Positions 61,651-64,000 of a stretch of 64,000 bases of DNA are shown here, in pieces. A program made the translations under genes and the position numbers. Each line of letters begins with the position of its first letter. Position 1 is the first letter of the stretch. Source of the DNA: Todiramphus chloris collaris (taxonomy: Eukaryota; Chordata; Aves; Coraciiformes; Alcedinidae). The DNA is taken from positions 25,833,908-25,897,907 of the forward strand of contig JANVCC010000021.1 in the NCBI GenBank assembly GCA_025345505.1, in the 5' to 3' direction. Under the pieces are notes generated by a model. That model saw only the letters and a list, made by a program, of their open reading frames with translations, did no database searches and was not told the origin of the DNA.

Positions 61651-63781
61651 AAAATGGCAATACAAACTGTATACAAAACAGATGTAGATTTTCCAAGTCC
61701 CAGCAAATTGTACTTGACCAAACACACAGACAAAAGTTTTATTGTTTCTTTCCAGTGGAGGCGGTCCTATGAGGAGTTTCAGTCTGCAGGTGACAATAGT
61801 GATGTAGAGCCTATTGAAGATAGAGCAGACAGGTTTATAATCAGAGAAAAACCTGTAGGAAGTGAAACATGGCCAAAACTGCTAGCAAATCTCCACTAAT
61901 ATCCTTGTGAAATGCTTATCATTGTACTCTGTGGTGTCTAATTTATATATCTGGGAGATGTTGGTTTTAGAATTCTTTTTTCAGTCTCTAGAAGATTTTA
62001 AACTGGCACCAAGTATACCAGAGAGACTTGAATTTGACAGATTCATGCTATGTTCGTGGAGCCTCCCACACTGAGACAGGTTTATGATGTTACTGCATGT
62101 AAATTACCAGGGCTAGGGGAAAGAGCTACATTCTCACTCACATCCCCCTACACACAGAAATATCCTTTTTTATATCCTTTTAAAGCTCGATTTTTAGTGA
62201 GCTGCTTAAAGAGATGAAATTGGATAGGTACTGGCTGCCTTGACCAGGAAATATATGTACTAATGGTAACAGAAATATCCACAACAAACTGTTCACCTGC
62301 ATTGTAGAAACAGAGGTTAAAAAAAAACATAGCTGGAAATTTGTAAGATGATGGGTTTAAAAGGCTAAAATCATTAAAAAAATCTTAGATTCAGAGAAGT
62401 ATTTTTTCTTCTGGGAAATCCAATCTAATAACACTCAGTGCTTGTAAGCAGTACTATTTTTACAACATATGGAACTCCATATAATTGCTTCAGTTCCTCC
62501 TTACTCGTGATTTAGAGAATTTGTACTAAGTTTACCATGCCATAGGAAAACTTTTGTACCAAGTGAAGAACAGTCATTTCATACACAATGAGGTCAGGAA
62601 ATGTCAGCCTGTTGTGAACATAGAATTCCAGGAAGTTGCTAATCCAAATTGCTGAGCGCTTTTGACCAGGGCAATCCAAGGTGCCATCTTTGTAGACGGA
62701 TAGAAGTCCTCCTCTGCTTAAGGTAGGCATCCTATTTGCCATGCTGAGCCCTTGGCTGTTGTGCCACACCTGAATGATTCTGCTTCCCCACCTTGTCCCT
62801 GCCACTATGGATGCAGCCCTTGCCCTTTCCTCAAAAGTGACTCAATTTTAGCTTCAGCTGTAGCAATCCCAACTCTGACAGACCCAACTCTACTCATTTC
62901 CTTTCTCAAGGAAAACTTAACTGAATTCATTGTAAGATTTCACTGAAGGGATGTAGTCAAAGGACCACAGGGATTGGTACACATTTTCTGAAGTCTGCCA
63001 GTTGCTTTGAGATCAGTGGTTGAAAGTTGTAGTAGACAAAACAAAATTATTTTAAGATGTGAAATAAAATGTATGGGACCTAGACTGAAAAGGAGACAGT
63101 CACATTAATGAAATATTTACTGTAGTATCTTACAGTAATAAGATTCAAGCTTTAGGCCAAAGCTCTTTTAATTGCTGTCAGAGACAGTGACAAATTCTGT
63201 CAGAAATTCCAGAGCACCAGAACAGGGTGTATCAGGCTGCCATCTGGCCTGGGTCCTACACACAGAGAAGGACCGTTTCAGTAACCAAATGCAAGAATAA
63301 AGACCCATCCTACCAACAGCATCTTTAATTCCCAGGCCAAGAGGCATTTTTTGCCCAGAGGTTGGTTCTCCACTTCCTGCTTCTGCCTTTTTGAAATAAA
63401 GCCTTTGTTACATGCTGCCCAGGTTTACCCACGTAGTTCCTTTGAAGGTACAAACAATCTAGGCTGCTGTTCTTCTCAAAAGTGTGTGCCTGTTGGGAAG
63501 TGTTAAGAGAAATAATCACCCAGACTCTCTGCTGCTGATTTGATTTACCTTACATGTGAGCGCTCACTCATGTTTTGGGAACTATCATGATAACAAGTAA
63601 TATGAAGAAGTTAACATTTGATTTATCCAAAATCACAGTAAAGACAATCATGAAAATCAAAATCATCATCCACTGGTAATGTTGCTGCAATGGTAACATG
63701 GACAGAGATGATACTAACAAAAAGTTTAGGTGTGCCTCTTTCAAGAATAATAATTAAAACAAACAAACAAAAGAAAACATC

Positions 63782-63797
63782 GGGGGGGGGGGGGGGG
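63782..63797 (+). repeat. poly(G) run, 16 bases
   Basis: Sixteen G residues directly follow an (AAAC)-rich stretch. It is the third long G run on this strand in the window. Confidence 0.95.
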
Positions 63798-63871
63798 AGG
63801 TTTAAATCTCAAAGGAATAAAAGAAGAACAGAGACGTGAACTGGTACTAGCCCAGTAAAGCTCTTTTGAAA

Positions 63872-63903
63872 ATTACATTAAGGTTTGAATTACATTAAGG
63901 TTT
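63872..63903. repeat. 17-bp near-tandem duplication
   Basis: ATTACATTAAGGTTT occurs at 63872-63886 and 63889-63903, a 17-base period with a two-base spacer. Confidence 0.93.
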
Positions 63904-64000
63904 TGAATCTACTCGTTAGTTTTTGTATCTCTCTGAAATCCTTTATTTCTGTCCCTTCCATAAAGGAAAAGTATCTCAATATAAGAACTTCATGCCTTCA

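Larger units (their letters stand above)
61651..64000. other. Unique DNA, no gene seen
   Basis: An 81-codon frame at 61654-61899 (+) and a 97-codon frame at 62512-62805 (-) have fairly protein-like composition but no family that I recognise. There is no supporting splice or promoter context. The segment ends in ordinary AT-rich sequence at the window edge. Confidence 0.5.

Noticed and set aside
1..64000. CRISPR arrays, operons, phage or toxin-antitoxin systems
   Set aside because: The window is vertebrate nuclear DNA; the direct repeats present are simple repeats without spacer structure.
1..64000. tRNA, snRNA, 5S rRNA, 7SK and Y RNA genes
   Set aside because: I looked for their well-known internal promoter or 5' sequences and recognised none; a covariance-model scan would be decisive.

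Overview
This window looks like a stretch of nuclear vertebrate DNA, almost certainly from a bird. The evidence is several short 5'-truncated CR1 LINE fragments that end in the typical avian ATTCTATG-type 3' tip, two solitary LTRs (one resembling avian ERVL LTRs), a low overall repeat density, an AT-rich and CpG-poor background, and the absence of mammalian SINEs. I cannot name the species. I see no convincing protein-coding gene, tRNA, rRNA, snRNA, CpG island or bacterial-type system. The open reading frames present (mostly 60-140 codons) are what chance gives in 64 kb of AT-rich DNA, or lie inside repeats. The simplest reading is an intergenic gene desert or a very large intron.

Layout. 1-112 is a (TTTCC)n array running in from the left. 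113-10 kb is AT-rich unique DNA with a GT-only low-complexity patch (about 1612-1810) and CR1 fragments at 2380-2450 (+), 2917-3170 (-) and 4768-4862 (-). 10-19 kb holds an old CR1 at 10070-10262 (+), a somewhat GC-richer block at 16200-16780, and a clear CR1 at 18808-19190 (+). 19-26 kb holds a 15-bp GGGG-containing tandem repeat, a G19 tract, and a pyrimidine array interrupted by a 100-N assembly gap (23214-23313). 26264-27052 is a solo LTR with perfect 5-bp target duplications. 27-41 kb is unique DNA with one exon-like segment (28342-28418), a CR1 at 37083-37489 (+) and a probable ancient CR1 near 40.13-40.28 kb (-). 41-53 kb has a long purine tract at 45.4-45.6 kb and a candidate conserved block near 47.95-48.53 kb. 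53344-53898 is a second probable solo LTR with TATA and AATAAA signals. 54-64 kb holds the most unusual structure, two back-to-back perfect hairpins joined by an 18-bp tandem duplication (58483-58598), and a candidate conserved block near 61.05-61.65 kb.

There are no genes working together here. The possible functional content is regulatory: three blocks with balanced composition could be conserved noncoding elements, but cross-species alignment, which I could not run, is needed to tell. The best structural discovery lead is the double hairpin. The two LTRs and the gap in the pyrimidine array are the next most useful things to check.
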